Part shown: positions 1 through 9,318 of the stretch, in pieces
Numbering within the stretch: position 1 is the stretch's first letter
Layout of the letters: each line of letters starts with the position of its first letter
Assembly (NCBI GenBank): GCA_947496175.1
Contig: CANMBU010000001.1
Coordinates: 496,001 to 560,000, forward strand
Source: an uncultured Roseovarius sp.
GTDB taxonomy: Bacteria > Pseudomonadota > Alphaproteobacteria > Rhodobacterales > Rhodobacteraceae
DNA: 64,000 nt
Direction: 5' to 3'
Position numbers and translations under genes: made by a program
Notes under the pieces: generated by a model
Told to the model about the DNA's origin: nothing
Seen by the model: only the letters and a program-made list of their open reading frames with translations
The model's database searches: none

Positions 1-671
1 ATGACCCCTCGGGGGCTTGGGGGCTTTGGTTTAAAAACGAGTTCCCTGAAACACCTGTCGACATCTGCCTATCCACCCATACGCACTTTGATCATGATGC
101 GATTCACCGACCGATTTCCACCATGGTATTGGATCGGATGGTCGGCAATTTCGAGTTTGCGGATATCAAAATCACGGGGTTTGCGGATAAGCATGTGTGT
201 CGAGCGCCGGGGTGGTATAGCTGGACGGACGCTTTGAACGAATTCGGTGTCAATGCCTGCCCACCGGACAATGTAAGCCATATGGATATGGTGGTTTACT
301 TGGTCGAAACCGGGGGTATCCGAACACTGATCTGGGGCGACAACCGACATAATCCTCCCCAGGAGTTCTGGGACGCCATCGGCCAAGTCGACGTCCTTAC
401 CCTGCCTGTTGACGGCTCACAGCACATCCTGGATTACCAGCAAGGCAACGATATCGTGGAGAAACTTAAGCCAAAGGTGATCATCCCAACGCATTACCTG
501 AGCGAAACCACCAGCTATACGCTGACCACGCTTCAAGATGCGGATGACTGGGTGAAGTCGCAGAAGAGCTACAAGATGCTGGACAGCGCGAGCCTATCAC
601 TGGAGGCCGGAGACGTTGCCGGCATGGATCGCGAATTCCTGTATTTTGGCAACCACGCCCAAACCAGTTGA
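1..671 (+). CDS. MBL-fold metallo-hydrolase, 5' end outside window
   Basis: The reading frame is already open at base 3, so the N-terminus lies upstream of the window; about 222 residues remain. The metallo-beta-lactamase metal motif THTHFDHD is at residues 25-32 of the visible part. Later come a GDNRH segment and IIPTHY near residue 158, both typical positions for metal-ligand loops of UlaG-like or Zn-dependent hydrolases. The substrate cannot be read from the sequence. An internal ATG at 123 would remove the metal motif and is not the start. It faces the ytoQ-like gene tail to tail across about 155 bp that holds a hairpin. Confidence 0.8.
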   Translation, partial: DPSGAWGLWFKNEFPETPVDICLSTHTHFDHDAIHRPISTMVLDRMVGNFEFADIKITGFADKHVCRAPGWYSWTDALNEFGVNACPPDNVSHMDMVVYLVETGGIRTLIWGDNRHNPPQEFWDAIGQVDVLTLPVDGSQHILDYQQGNDIVEKLKPKVIIPTHYLSETTSYTLTTLQDADDWVKSQKSYKMLDSASLSLEAGDVAGMDREFLYFGNHAQTS

Positions 672-685
672 CTATATCGTTTAAT

Positions 686-716
686 GCAGGTGAGGACTTC
701 GATGTCCCTCACCTGC
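686..716. terminator. Hairpin between convergent genes
   Basis: GCAGGTGAGG-AC and GTCCCTCACCTGC pair with a single-base bulge around a short loop. It lies between two convergent genes, where a bidirectional terminator is expected. Neither side has a clear T run, so the call is tentative. Confidence 0.4.
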
Positions 717-827
717 TGACAAACAAGCCTGCTCTGACGATGACGAATGTCCGCAATGCGCGGATCGCCTACACCCTTGCAGCATTCAGTAATCGTAACT
801 TTGGGCTCTGAGCCGCCAATAGCTTCC

Positions 828-1274
828 TCACCCCGGCAGCGTTCCATCCAGCACGTAGCGCAAAATCTCAACCACCTGCCCCGGCTCGCGCGTCACAGCC
901 AGAGCTGCCGCGTCGACCTCTTTCAAGGCGTGGTCATGCTCGGGCGGTTGCAGGATGATAAGCGACTTGCCCAAGGCGCTTGCATAGCCTGCGTCAAAGG
1001 CTGCGTTCCATTGCTTGTACTTCTCGCCAAAGCGCACCACGACCACGTCGGCATCGGCAATCCCCTTGCGGGTGCGAATGGCGTTGACCATGGCCCCCTT
1101 GTGGTCATGCCAGTACTTGTTTTCTTCCGCACCCAGGATCGACACGCCGCAATCGTCAGAGGCCGCGTGATCCGTAACGGGCGCGCTGAACACCACATCC
1201 AGCCCCTTGGCGCCTGCGATAATCTGTTCGCGCCAATCGGTATGAATTTCACCTGACAAATAAACGTTCAGCAT
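828..1274 (-). CDS. YtoQ family protein
   Basis: This 148-residue protein begins with the YLSGEIHTDWR segment (residues 5-15) that marks the YtoQ family. That family has a nucleoside 2-deoxyribosyltransferase-like fold, and no reaction is established for it to my knowledge. A central stretch (ADVVVVRFGEKYKQWN) fits the alternating strand/loop pattern of the fold. No signal peptide or membrane segment is visible, so it is cytoplasmic. The length matches the family. It appears to be transcribed alone. Confidence 0.8.
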   Translation of the reverse strand: MLNVYLSGEIHTDWREQIIAGAKGLDVVFSAPVTDHAASDDCGVSILGAEENKYWHDHKGAMVNAIRTRKGIADADVVVVRFGEKYKQWNAAFDAGYASALGKSLIILQPPEHDHALKEVDAAALAVTREPGQVVEILRYVLDGTLPG

Positions 1275-1332
1275 GGGCCGGTCTCCTCGTTTTGCTAGCG
1301 CTTAACCTGCGGCGGCGGCAAAGAAAAGCAAG

Positions 1333-1962
1333 TCAGGCCGGGTGTGCGGCGACAAAATGGTTTGGCGGGCGCACCGGGTAATTGCCGGTCTCGATAATGC
1401 GGAAGCCAGCGGTGGTGATTTCCTGGTCCATGTCAATACGGCTGAGAAAGCGCACGAACGGGGCTTTGCTTAACCATTGCATGACCGGAATGGCACGTTT
1501 CAAAAGGCCAAATTTGAACCCCAGATCACGTTCGCCAATACAGGGCGTTTTGGAGATAAAGACACCGCCTGGTTTCAGCAGGTTTTGCACCCGCGCGTAG
1601 ACCTGATGCGTGTCCGGCACCAAGTGCAGAAGGTTGAGCGCGATCACCGCGTCAAAGCTGCCGGTCTCAAATACAGAGTCAAACACATCGGCCACGCGGA
1701 ACTCCACATTGTCCGGTACATCTCGCAAATGCGCTTGCGCGATCATGCCTTCGGAAAAGTCCGTCGCAATATAGGTTTCGACATCAGCCGCCAACCGCTC
1801 GGCTGTGCCTCCGGTACCGCAGCCGATTTCCAGCACGCGTGCATTGGGCGGCAGATGTGCCCGGATACGGCTCAGGGTCTGCTCATAGGCCTCCATGTCC
1901 GAGATTGGCCGGGCAGCGTATTTTGCAGCGAGTTTTGTCCAGAATTTGGAATCAGGGTGCAT
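1333..1962 (-). CDS. Class I SAM-dependent methyltransferase
   Basis: The 209-residue product carries the AdoMet-binding motif VLEIGCGTG at residues 43-51, followed by an acidic strand-2 position (ATDFS) and the post-motif LKPGG near 129-133. The substrate is unknown; the family includes small-molecule methyltransferases. The reading frame extends upstream to 2151, but the ATG at 1962 has an AGGAG ribosome-binding site a few bases ahead, and the longer frame would overlap the divergent regulator. The gene is divergent from a LysR-type regulator with only about 73 bp between the starts, so that regulator may control it. Confidence 0.85.
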   Translation of the reverse strand: MHPDSKFWTKLAAKYAARPISDMEAYEQTLSRIRAHLPPNARVLEIGCGTGGTAERLAADVETYIATDFSEGMIAQAHLRDVPDNVEFRVADVFDSVFETGSFDAVIALNLLHLVPDTHQVYARVQNLLKPGGVFISKTPCIGERDLGFKFGLLKRAIPVMQWLSKAPFVRFLSRIDMDQEITTAGFRIIETGNYPVRPPNHFVAAHPA

Positions 1963-1999
1963 TGCATCTCTCCTTTGCCACACCCTATAAATCCGCATG

Positions 2000-2014
2000 A
2001 ATTCAGACTGAATT
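2000..2014. promoter_or_regulatory. Palindrome in divergent promoter, candidate LysR operator
   Basis: A perfect dyad AATTCA-GAC-TGAATT sits between the starts of the methyltransferase (1962) and the LysR-type regulator (2036). LysR regulators commonly bind dyads in the shared promoter of a divergent target. No binding evidence exists beyond symmetry and position. Confidence 0.45.
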
Positions 2015-2035
2015 GGCGAAAATTGCAGGATAATC

Positions 2036-2935
2036 ATGCAAAAACGTATAGAACAGCCGTTTGACTGGTCGCGGCTTCGCGCTTTTCTGGCCACGGCGCA
2101 GACCGGATCGCTCTCTGCGGCGGCCCGGTCGCTTGGATTGACCCAACCCACACTGGGCCGTCAGGTCAGCGCGCTGGAAGAAGAGCTTGGCCTCACCCTT
2201 TTCGAGCGCAGCGGCCGTGCCTTGCGTCTGACGGACGCCGGACAGGATCTTTTGGCTGATGCAAAGGCCATGGGGGATGCCGCCAATCGCATTGCCCTTA
2301 TTGCCGAAGGACGGGCGCATTCCCTGGAGGGGGTGGTGCGTGTCACGGCCTCAGATATGAGCAGCACCTATGTTCTGCCCGATATCCTCGTGCGTTTGCG
2401 GAGCATGGCACCGCGCCTGCGCGTCGATGTGATCGCTGCAAATGACATCCGCGATATTCTGGCGCGCGAGGCGGATATCGCCATCCGGCATGTGAGACCA
2501 ACCGAGCCGGACCTGATTGCCCGGCTGATCGCCGATGCGCCTGCGCATCTCTATGCCTCCAGAGACTATCTGAACGCACGCGGCACACCCATAAACGCTG
2601 ATGACCTGAGCTCGCATGACTTCGTCGGTATGGGTGATGACGAGCGTCTCATCGCAGCGTTGCAAGAATGGCGCATCTCGATTGATGCGGCCCAGTTTAC
2701 CACAAGTTCAGCCAATGGCAGCACTGCCTGGGCACTGGCACGCAAGGGGTTCGGAATTGTCCCGATGTCAGATGATATCGCACGCGATTTTCCCGACATG
2801 GTGCGCCTGCTGGACGGGGCGGCAGACATCACGTTTCCAGTTTGGTTGGTGACGCATCGAGACTTGCACACCAGCCGGAGGATCCGGCTGGTGTTTGATT
2901 TGTTGGCCGACATGCTGAAAGAGCGCATGGTCTAA
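2036..2935 (+). CDS. LysR family transcriptional regulator
   Basis: This 299-residue protein has the N-terminal winged helix-turn-helix of LysR regulators (about residues 8-66, including SLSAAARSLGLTQPTLGRQV) and a C-terminal effector-binding domain of the periplasmic-binding fold. Length is normal. AGGATAATC precedes the ATG. It is divergent from the methyltransferase, its most likely target, and its stop overlaps the stop of the next, oppositely oriented gene by four bases. The effector cannot be inferred. Confidence 0.9.
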   Translation: MQKRIEQPFDWSRLRAFLATAQTGSLSAAARSLGLTQPTLGRQVSALEEELGLTLFERSGRALRLTDAGQDLLADAKAMGDAANRIALIAEGRAHSLEGVVRVTASDMSSTYVLPDILVRLRSMAPRLRVDVIAANDIRDILAREADIAIRHVRPTEPDLIARLIADAPAHLYASRDYLNARGTPINADDLSSHDFVGMGDDERLIAALQEWRISIDAAQFTTSSANGSTAWALARKGFGIVPMSDDIARDFPDMVRLLDGAADITFPVWLVTHRDLHTSRRIRLVFDLLADMLKERMV

Positions 2936-3930
2936 ACCGTGTCAATTCGACCACCCCTTTGGCCGAATTCCATCTGCCAAAAGAGCGGCGCATCTTTCGG
3001 CAGCGTCTTGGTCAGTTTCTTGGGCAGATGCCGCAGGAAACCTGGACGCACACGGGTGGGTGCGAAACAGAAGGATCGCGGTAAGCTGGTGTAAAGCGAT
3101 CGAGGTGGCGCAACGCCATGGATGCGTTTGAGGAGTTTCCCCGGCGCAGGCTGATGCATCCACACCCGTTCTACCCCAAGCCCATCGCGCAACAGAATGA
3201 GCGCCGCCAGAAGCATCGCGCGGCTCCAGATTTTGCCGTAACGATCCACAAGCCCGCTTTCATATCGCTCCATCTGCGCTAACGCGCGGCTGCGCGGGGC
3301 GCTGGCGCGCAAGGCCGCAACCTCCTCCCCTGCGTTGCGCAACCAATCGGTTTGCACCTCCTCGATCAGCGCTTCACGCGCCTCAAGGTCAATATCCAGC
3401 CGTGCCCAGGCCAGCGTCGGTCGGCCTGAGGTGCGGATGGGATGTCCATCCCATTCAAAATCCTTGCGCGCGCCCTCCTGCAGATAGCGCCCCATCAGAG
3501 CGGCATGATCACTGGGAAAGCCCAGTTGAACCACCAGATTGGCGTTCTGGCGCGTGGTCTGATCATACCAACGCCGCCTGTCGCCCCAGATATCGAAGCT
3601 GAGACAAAAATCGTGCCAGGTCTCGCCAAACACCGCCTCAACCCCGGCCGTAGCGACGGGGCCGAGTGTGGCGCGCCCCATGGCCTGGTCGGCATAAGCC
3701 ACCGCCAGCACATCATCACGGTGCAGCACACCGCCACACCGCGCGACCAGCGCACGCAACGCGGGCCGGTCCAAAAGCTTGCCAAAAGGGGTTTTGCGCA
3801 AGTCATTGATACGTGCGGACGCAGGCATGCATGCGGCCAGCACCCACGCGCTCTCACGGTCGGCGAAATAGGGAAACACCATTTCCCTGGGCAAACTTTG
3901 CCCGATCAATTCTACATCTTGAGGGGTCAT
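2932..3930 (-). CDS. Uncharacterised protein with EEVQTDW motif
   Basis: I do not recognise a named family for this 332-residue cytoplasmic protein. It is rich in Arg and Trp and holds the segment LIEEVQTDWLR near residue 210. A similar (I/L)EE(V/I)QSDW signature recurs, as I recall, in large polyvalent proteins of phages and conjugative elements, so a distant relation is possible. A basic C-terminal third contains many Leu-Lys-Pro segments. The ATG at 3930 with GGAGA upstream is preferred to a TTG 15 bases earlier. It lies downstream of pheT beyond a terminator, so it is probably a separate unit. Confidence 0.7.
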   Translation of the reverse strand: MTPQDVELIGQSLPREMVFPYFADRESAWVLAACMPASARINDLRKTPFGKLLDRPALRALVARCGGVLHRDDVLAVAYADQAMGRATLGPVATAGVEAVFGETWHDFCLSFDIWGDRRRWYDQTTRQNANLVVQLGFPSDHAALMGRYLQEGARKDFEWDGHPIRTSGRPTLAWARLDIDLEAREALIEEVQTDWLRNAGEEVAALRASAPRSRALAQMERYESGLVDRYGKIWSRAMLLAALILLRDGLGVERVWMHQPAPGKLLKRIHGVAPPRSLYTSLPRSFCFAPTRVRPGFLRHLPKKLTKTLPKDAPLFWQMEFGQRGGRIDTV

Positions 3931-4075
3931 GGACCATCTCCACAAGCGTTAAAAACGCGCCTGCGGATGTATCCACAGGCAACTTACATCCGTCCTCCGA
4001 CGGGTCCGATAGGGGTCTGCTGAACACGCATGGGTGTGTCCTCTTTCAGATTCAGTTGCGAAAAGTGGTTGTTAG

Positions 4076-4105
4076 AAAAGGGCCTGAGTCGCCTCAAGCC
4101 CTTTT
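4076..4105 (-). terminator. Rho-independent terminator of pheT
   Basis: AAAAGGGC (4076-4083) and GCCCTTTT (4098-4105) are perfect complements, with a further inner TGAG/CTCA pairing. Read on the minus strand the hairpin lies just after pheT and ends in TTTT. The flanking A and T runs would let it work in both directions. Confidence 0.75.
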
Positions 4106-4142
4106 AGGAGTCATGGTTCGGAGCTGTGACCCTAAGGGCACG

Positions 4143-6542
4143 TTACCCCCTGAGCACCCCGCCCGTGGCCTTCACCACCTTCTCAATAATTTTGGCCGAA
4201 ACCGCCTCGATATCGGCGTCTTTCAACGTCGTCTCAGACGGTTGCAGGCGAACCGTGATGGCCAGGCTCTTCTTGCCGTCGCCAAGGCTGCCACCGATGA
4301 ACTCGTCAAAGACACGCACGTCCTCAATCAGGGCTTTGTCCGCACCTGCGGCGGCGTTGACCAGCGTCAACGCCTCAACATCCGTGTCCACGACAAAGGC
4401 AAAGTCACGTTCCACCGCTTGCAGGTCGCTGATTTGCATCGCCCCACGGCTTGCGCCTGCATTGCGCGGCATGGGAATTTCCTGTGGCCAGAGGGTGAAA
4501 GCCACGGCAGGGCCTTTGACATCCATCTCGCGCAGGACTTTGGGGTGCAACTCGCCAAAGACACCCAAGACCTTCTTTGGCCCAAGGCAGATCATGCCGT
4601 GCCGACCGGGATGCCACCATTCACGCGCGCCGCGCAGGATTTGCACCTTGGCCGGCGCACCCAACGCAGACAGCACGGCTTCTGCGTCTGCCTTCGCGTC
4701 ATAAAGGTCAACAGGGCGAGACGCGCTGTGCACATCCTTGGGGCCTGTGCGACCCACGAGAAGACCACAGACCTGTAAGTGCTGTTCTTCGGGCTCTCCA
4801 CCATGGAAGGCATGACCAACCTCGAAAAGCGCAAGATCCATGGCCCCGCGCGCCTGATTGCGCGCCGCTGCCTGCAACAGGCCGGGAAGGAGCGCCGGGC
4901 GCATATGGCTCATCTCGGAACTGATCGGGTTGGCGAGCATAGTGGCATCAGACCCGCCGCCAAAGAGCGTCGCACTGGCCTGATCAATAAAGCTGTACGT
5001 GACGCATTCATTGTAGCCCAAAGCCGCCGCCGTACGGCGCGCGGTGCGCTCTCGCTTTTGCGCAGGGCTTAGAATGGCTTTTGGCACGCCAGCCTGCGTT
5101 CGCGGCATGGGCTTTCCTTGCAGCTTGGTGAGCGAGGCAATGCGCGCCACCTCTTCCACAAGATCCGCTTCACCGAGGATATCAGGCCGCCAGCTGGGTA
5201 CATGCGCCATATTACCTTCCAGCTTGAATCCAAGGCTTGTGAGCGTCTGGCGCTGTTCCGCTTCGGGGATGTCCATACCTACAAGCGACTGAACCCGCGC
5301 CGCATCAAGCCGATAAGCCCGGCTGACATCCGGCACGTCACCAGCCACAACGACATTCGACGGCTCACCGCCACAAAGATCAAGGATCATCTGCGTGGCA
5401 AGCTCGTGGCCTTCCATGTTGAACGCAGGATCAATGCCGCGCTCATTGCGATAGCGCGCATCGGAATTGATCTTGAGCGCGCGGCCGGTGTGCGCGATCT
5501 GAATATGGTCCCATACGGCGGCTTCGAGAAACACATTGGTGGTCTCTTCGGTACAGCCCGTCTCCAGACCGCCCATGATGCCGCCGATGCTTTCAATGCC
5601 GTCGTCATCGGAAATCACCACTTGCCCCGCGCTGAACGTGTATTCTTTTTCATCCAGTCCGATAAGCTTTTCACCACCTTTGGCACGGTGCACCCGCAGA
5701 TTGCCTTTGACCTTGTCGGCATCAAAAACGTGCAGCGGGCGGTTGCGGTCATAGGTGAAGAAATTGGTGATATCGACAAGCGCCGAGATGGGTCGCAGAC
5801 CAATGGCGCGCAAACGGTCTTGCAGCCACTCAGGGCTTGGGCCGTTCTTGACGTTGCGAATGAGACGCCCGGCAAAGACGAAACAGCCACTTTCGCGGGT
5901 ATCTTCGTCAATGGTTACAGTGATGGGACTTGGGAATTGGCCTTCTACCTTGGCGGAGGGCGCCTGTTTCATCGTGCCCAGACCACGCGCTGCGAGATCA
6001 AGCGCAATGCCCCGCACACCCAGCGCATCGGGCCGATTGGGCGTGATGGCGATGTCGATCACCGGATCCACCTTCACAGGGTCATGTTCCGCCAACCAGT
6101 CAATGAAGCGTTCCCCAACCTCACCGGAAGGCAGCTCAATGATCCCATCATGCTCATCAGAGAGCTCCATCTCGCGCTCTGAGCACATCATGCCATAGCT
6201 CTCGATGCCGCGGATTTTGCCCACGCCGATGGTCGTATCAATGCCCGGCACATAGACCCCGGGCTTGGCAATCACGACAGTGATGCCGGTCCGCGCATTG
6301 GGCGCCCCGCAAATGATTTGCGTCTCGCCCTCGTCGGTCATCACCTGACACACGCGCAAACGATCTGCATCCGGATGTTGCTCGGCCTTGAGTACCTTGC
6401 CAATGGTAAAGTCCTTCAGCCGCTCACCCGGATTGATGATCTCTTCGACTTCCAGCCCAAGATCGGTCAGCGCGTCGGAAATCTCCGCCACGCTTGCATC
6501 GGTCTCAAGATGGTCTTTCAGCCAGGACAGGGTGAACTTCAT
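4143..6542 (-). CDS. pheT: Phenylalanine--tRNA ligase beta subunit
   Basis: PheT pairs with PheS in the heterotetramer that charges tRNA-Phe. The 799-residue length is standard. The N-terminal EMAP-like tRNA-binding domain is visible around residues 40-150 (VCQVMTDEGETQIICGAPN), followed by the B3/B4 editing domain, the B5 domain, the core domain and a C-terminal anticodon-binding FDX-ACB domain (about 705-799, starting near ISDLQAVERDFAFVVD). No pheS lies on either side: upstream there is a TSUP permease and downstream an unknown gene. In related genomes pheS and pheT may be separated, so pheS is expected outside this window. Confidence 0.97.
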   Translation of the reverse strand: MKFTLSWLKDHLETDASVAEISDALTDLGLEVEEIINPGERLKDFTIGKVLKAEQHPDADRLRVCQVMTDEGETQIICGAPNARTGITVVIAKPGVYVPGIDTTIGVGKIRGIESYGMMCSEREMELSDEHDGIIELPSGEVGERFIDWLAEHDPVKVDPVIDIAITPNRPDALGVRGIALDLAARGLGTMKQAPSAKVEGQFPSPITVTIDEDTRESGCFVFAGRLIRNVKNGPSPEWLQDRLRAIGLRPISALVDITNFFTYDRNRPLHVFDADKVKGNLRVHRAKGGEKLIGLDEKEYTFSAGQVVISDDDGIESIGGIMGGLETGCTEETTNVFLEAAVWDHIQIAHTGRALKINSDARYRNERGIDPAFNMEGHELATQMILDLCGGEPSNVVVAGDVPDVSRAYRLDAARVQSLVGMDIPEAEQRQTLTSLGFKLEGNMAHVPSWRPDILGEADLVEEVARIASLTKLQGKPMPRTQAGVPKAILSPAQKRERTARRTAAALGYNECVTYSFIDQASATLFGGGSDATMLANPISSEMSHMRPALLPGLLQAAARNQARGAMDLALFEVGHAFHGGEPEEQHLQVCGLLVGRTGPKDVHSASRPVDLYDAKADAEAVLSALGAPAKVQILRGAREWWHPGRHGMICLGPKKVLGVFGELHPKVLREMDVKGPAVAFTLWPQEIPMPRNAGASRGAMQISDLQAVERDFAFVVDTDVEALTLVNAAAGADKALIEDVRVFDEFIGGSLGDGKKSLAITVRLQPSETTLKDADIEAVSAKIIEKVVKATGGVLRG

Positions 6543-6653
6543 TGGCTCTTATCCATAAATTTCAGTCACGTCCCGCGCGCTTTACCGGATTAGCGCTGTG
6601 CATAAAAGAGGGCTAAGGGTCTTGGGCTTCTTTCTTGTCAAAAATACCCGAAT

Positions 6654-7427
6654 TCAAACGCCCATCAGCCCGCGCCGCACGAGGTTCAACCCGCCTATGA
6701 CCAGCACTGCCAAAGTCAGTTTGCGAAAGAGCGCCTGATCAATGCGGTCTTGGACCCTGAACCCGATCCAAAGCCCAAGCAATGCAGGCGGGATCAGCAT
6801 CAGGGAAAACGGCACCGTTTGCGCGTTGAGCACCCCGGAAAACAGATGTGCCGCAACCAATAGCACCGCACCTACCCCGTAGATCACCCCCTGGACACGC
6901 ATCTGCTCGGTCTTTTCGGTGTTCATCGCCGTCAGCATGATGGCCGTGGGCGGCCCCCACACGCCGGAGATGCCACCAAAGAACCCTGCAATGGCCCCGA
7001 TCCCCGCCTCGATCCGTTTGCCGGGATTGGGTGGCAACGCCAGGGGGCGGCCCACAAGCGCGAAAGCGGAATATATCACGACCGGCACACCAATAATCAG
7101 GAGCATCGCCGCCTCGGGGATCACAGGGACAAGCTGGGCTGAGCCCAGCATGAAAAATACCCCCGCCAGAAGAAAAACCCGGAACTTCCACACAGACCCC
7201 AGAGCCGCGACCACACCGTTGCGCAGGGCCTGCCATCCGTTGGACACAAGTGTTGGCAGGATCAGGGCAGCCAGTGCGATTTCAGGTGAAATGAAGGTGC
7301 TGAGCCCCGAGATCACCACCATCGGCATGGCAAAACCCACCACGCCTTTCACGATGCCGCCCAAAACGGCAATGCAAAAGGCAAATACAAGCAGGAACGC
7401 CCAATCCGGGCCGAGCAAAATCTCCAT
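6654..7427 (-). CDS. TSUP (TauE/SafE) family permease
   Basis: This 257-residue integral membrane protein has about eight hydrophobic segments and the paired glycine-rich repeats of the TauE/SafE family (GIVKGVVGFAMPMV near 25-38 and GFFGGISGVWGPPT near 147-160). Family members export sulfite, sulfoacetate or other organosulfur anions, or transport small organic acids; the substrate here is open. It is transcribed toward pheT and is divergent from mcd across about 200 bp. Confidence 0.85.
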   Translation of the reverse strand: MEILLGPDWAFLLVFAFCIAVLGGIVKGVVGFAMPMVVISGLSTFISPEIALAALILPTLVSNGWQALRNGVVAALGSVWKFRVFLLAGVFFMLGSAQLVPVIPEAAMLLIIGVPVVIYSAFALVGRPLALPPNPGKRIEAGIGAIAGFFGGISGVWGPPTAIMLTAMNTEKTEQMRVQGVIYGVGAVLLVAAHLFSGVLNAQTVPFSLMLIPPALLGLWIGFRVQDRIDQALFRKLTLAVLVIGGLNLVRRGLMGV

Positions 7428-7625
7428 AGGCCGTTGGTAGCACTTTTCCCAGCCTCCGCACGGGTTACTTTCATGATATTATACGTCGACTCGGGCTCGG
7501 CGAACCTCGTAGCCGCGACAGGTTGGCGCAATATTAAACCATTTGCCGTGCCGCATAAGCAAAATAGTTGCGCTGCACCTGCGAAATAGCTAGGACAGTC
7601 CGACCGAGTAAGAGGAGTGTGATTC

Positions 7626-9314
7626 ATGGCGCATGATGGACAGGACGTGATGGCATCCAAAGCAATACTCATCGACGATCTTCTGACGATGACCGGTGCC
7701 GCCGTTGCTCCGGCAGAGGCCGTTTTGGACAAAGCAAAATCCGCTTTGAAAGAACTCGTCACCGTCGATGACCGTGTTTCTTCACGTGCGGTCGAGGAAA
7801 ACCAGACAGCGGCCCATGGGCTTGCATGGCTGGCCACTTATGTTGAATCCCTGCGTCAGATGCAGGGTTGGGCCTCTCGGCTACAATCCGATGGAAAGTT
7901 TGGCGAAGTTGAGCAGCTCATCCACCAGATTGCTTTTGGCGAATACCTCTGGCAGATCTATGGCGGCATTCCGATGAACCAGGGCGAGGTGCTGCGCCTG
8001 CAGGATATTGGCCTGAGCCAGGACGATATGCGCGTTCTTATGACGCCCGAGGTCATGACGCTCACGCAGTCAGGAAACACACAAGCGGCCCGCGTGCGCC
8101 TTGTGGAACTGATGCAGGAGCGTGCCGCCGAGATCACCGTGGGCGCCAGTGGTCTTGATGACGAGCTGGAAATGATCCGCGAGCAATTCCGCCGCTACAC
8201 CGTCGACCGTGTGTTGCCTGAGGCGCATGAATGGCACCTCAAGGACGAATTGATCCCGATGGAGGTGATCAACGAACTGGCCGAAATGGGTGTCTTTGGC
8301 CTGACCATCCCCGAGGAGTTTGGCGGCTTTGGCCTGTCCAAAGCGTCCATGTGTGTCGTCTCCGAAGAGCTGAGCCGCGGCTATATTGGTGTGGGGTCTC
8401 TCGGCACACGCTCCGAGATTGCCGCCGAGTTGATCATCGCTGGCGGCACGGACGAACAAAAGGAAAAATGGCTGCCGCGTCTCGCCTCTGGTGAAACACT
8501 CCCAACGGCTGTCTTTACGGAGCCAAACACAGGCTCTGACCTTGGGTCGCTCAAGACCCGCGCCAAGCAGGATGAAAACGGCGACTGGATCCTCAACGGG
8601 AACAAGACATGGATCACGCATGCCGCGCGTACCCATGTGATGACGGTGCTGGCACGCACCGTGCCCGGCACAGAGGACTACAAGGGCCTCAGCATGTTCC
8701 TGGCCGAGAAAACCCCCGGCACCGACGCAGAGCCTTGGCAGGATCCCGGCATCTCAGGTGGCGAGATCGAGGTTTTGGGCTATCGCGGCATGAAGGAATA
8801 CACGCTCAACTTTGATGATTTCAAAGTGAAGGGCGAGAATCTCTTGGGCGGCAAAGAGGGCAAAGGCTTCAAGCAGCTTATGGAAACCTTCGAGAGCGCG
8901 CGTATCCAAACCGCCGCGCGAGCGGTCGGTGTTGCCGCCTCGGCGCTTGATCTGGGCATGCAATATGCTCAGGATCGCAAACAGTTCGGCAAATCCCTGA
9001 TTGAATTCCCGCGCGTGGCCAACAAACTGGCGATGATGGCAGTTGAAATCATGATCGCACGCCAGCTCACCTATTTCTCGGCCTTTGAAAAGGATGAGGG
9101 TCGGCGTTGTGACGTCGAGGCGGGCATGGCCAAGCTCTTGGGTGCCCGCGTTGCCTGGTCGGCGGCGGACAATGCCCTGCAGATCCATGGCGGCAACGGT
9201 TTCGCGCTTGAATACGCCATTAGCCGCGTGCTGTGTGACGCGCGAATTCTCAACATCTTTGAGGGTGCCGCGGAAATTCAGGCACAGGTGATTGCGCGCC
9301 GGATTCTAGGCTAG
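7626..9314 (+). CDS. mcd: Methylsuccinyl-CoA dehydrogenase (ethylmalonyl-CoA pathway)
   Basis: This FAD enzyme oxidises (2S)-methylsuccinyl-CoA to mesaconyl-CoA in the ethylmalonyl-CoA pathway of acetyl-CoA assimilation. At 562 residues it is about 170 longer than ordinary acyl-CoA dehydrogenases; the extra N-terminal domain, including the segment FGEYLWQIYGGIPMNQGE near residues 104-121, is typical of Mcd. The dehydrogenase domain shows FTEPNTGSD and the C-terminal QIHGGNGFALEYAISRVL and NIFEGAAEIQ segments. AAGAGGAG precedes the ATG at 7626. It stands alone, as is common in Rhodobacterales, where pathway genes are scattered. Assignment rests on the extension, so a related long dehydrogenase remains possible. 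Confidence 0.88.
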   Translation: MAHDGQDVMASKAILIDDLLTMTGAAVAPAEAVLDKAKSALKELVTVDDRVSSRAVEENQTAAHGLAWLATYVESLRQMQGWASRLQSDGKFGEVEQLIHQIAFGEYLWQIYGGIPMNQGEVLRLQDIGLSQDDMRVLMTPEVMTLTQSGNTQAARVRLVELMQERAAEITVGASGLDDELEMIREQFRRYTVDRVLPEAHEWHLKDELIPMEVINELAEMGVFGLTIPEEFGGFGLSKASMCVVSEELSRGYIGVGSLGTRSEIAAELIIAGGTDEQKEKWLPRLASGETLPTAVFTEPNTGSDLGSLKTRAKQDENGDWILNGNKTWITHAARTHVMTVLARTVPGTEDYKGLSMFLAEKTPGTDAEPWQDPGISGGEIEVLGYRGMKEYTLNFDDFKVKGENLLGGKEGKGFKQLMETFESARIQTAARAVGVAASALDLGMQYAQDRKQFGKSLIEFPRVANKLAMMAVEIMIARQLTYFSAFEKDEGRRCDVEAGMAKLLGARVAWSAADNALQIHGGNGFALEYAISRVLCDARILNIFEGAAEIQAQVIARRILG

Positions 9315-9318
9315 CCGT

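Noticed and set aside
3813..4778. 321-codon open frame on the plus strand
   Set aside because: Crosses the pheT terminator and the 3' end of pheT in antisense; no recognisable protein.
5118..6182. 354-codon open frame on the plus strand
   Set aside because: Antisense to pheT, no ribosome-binding site or domain.
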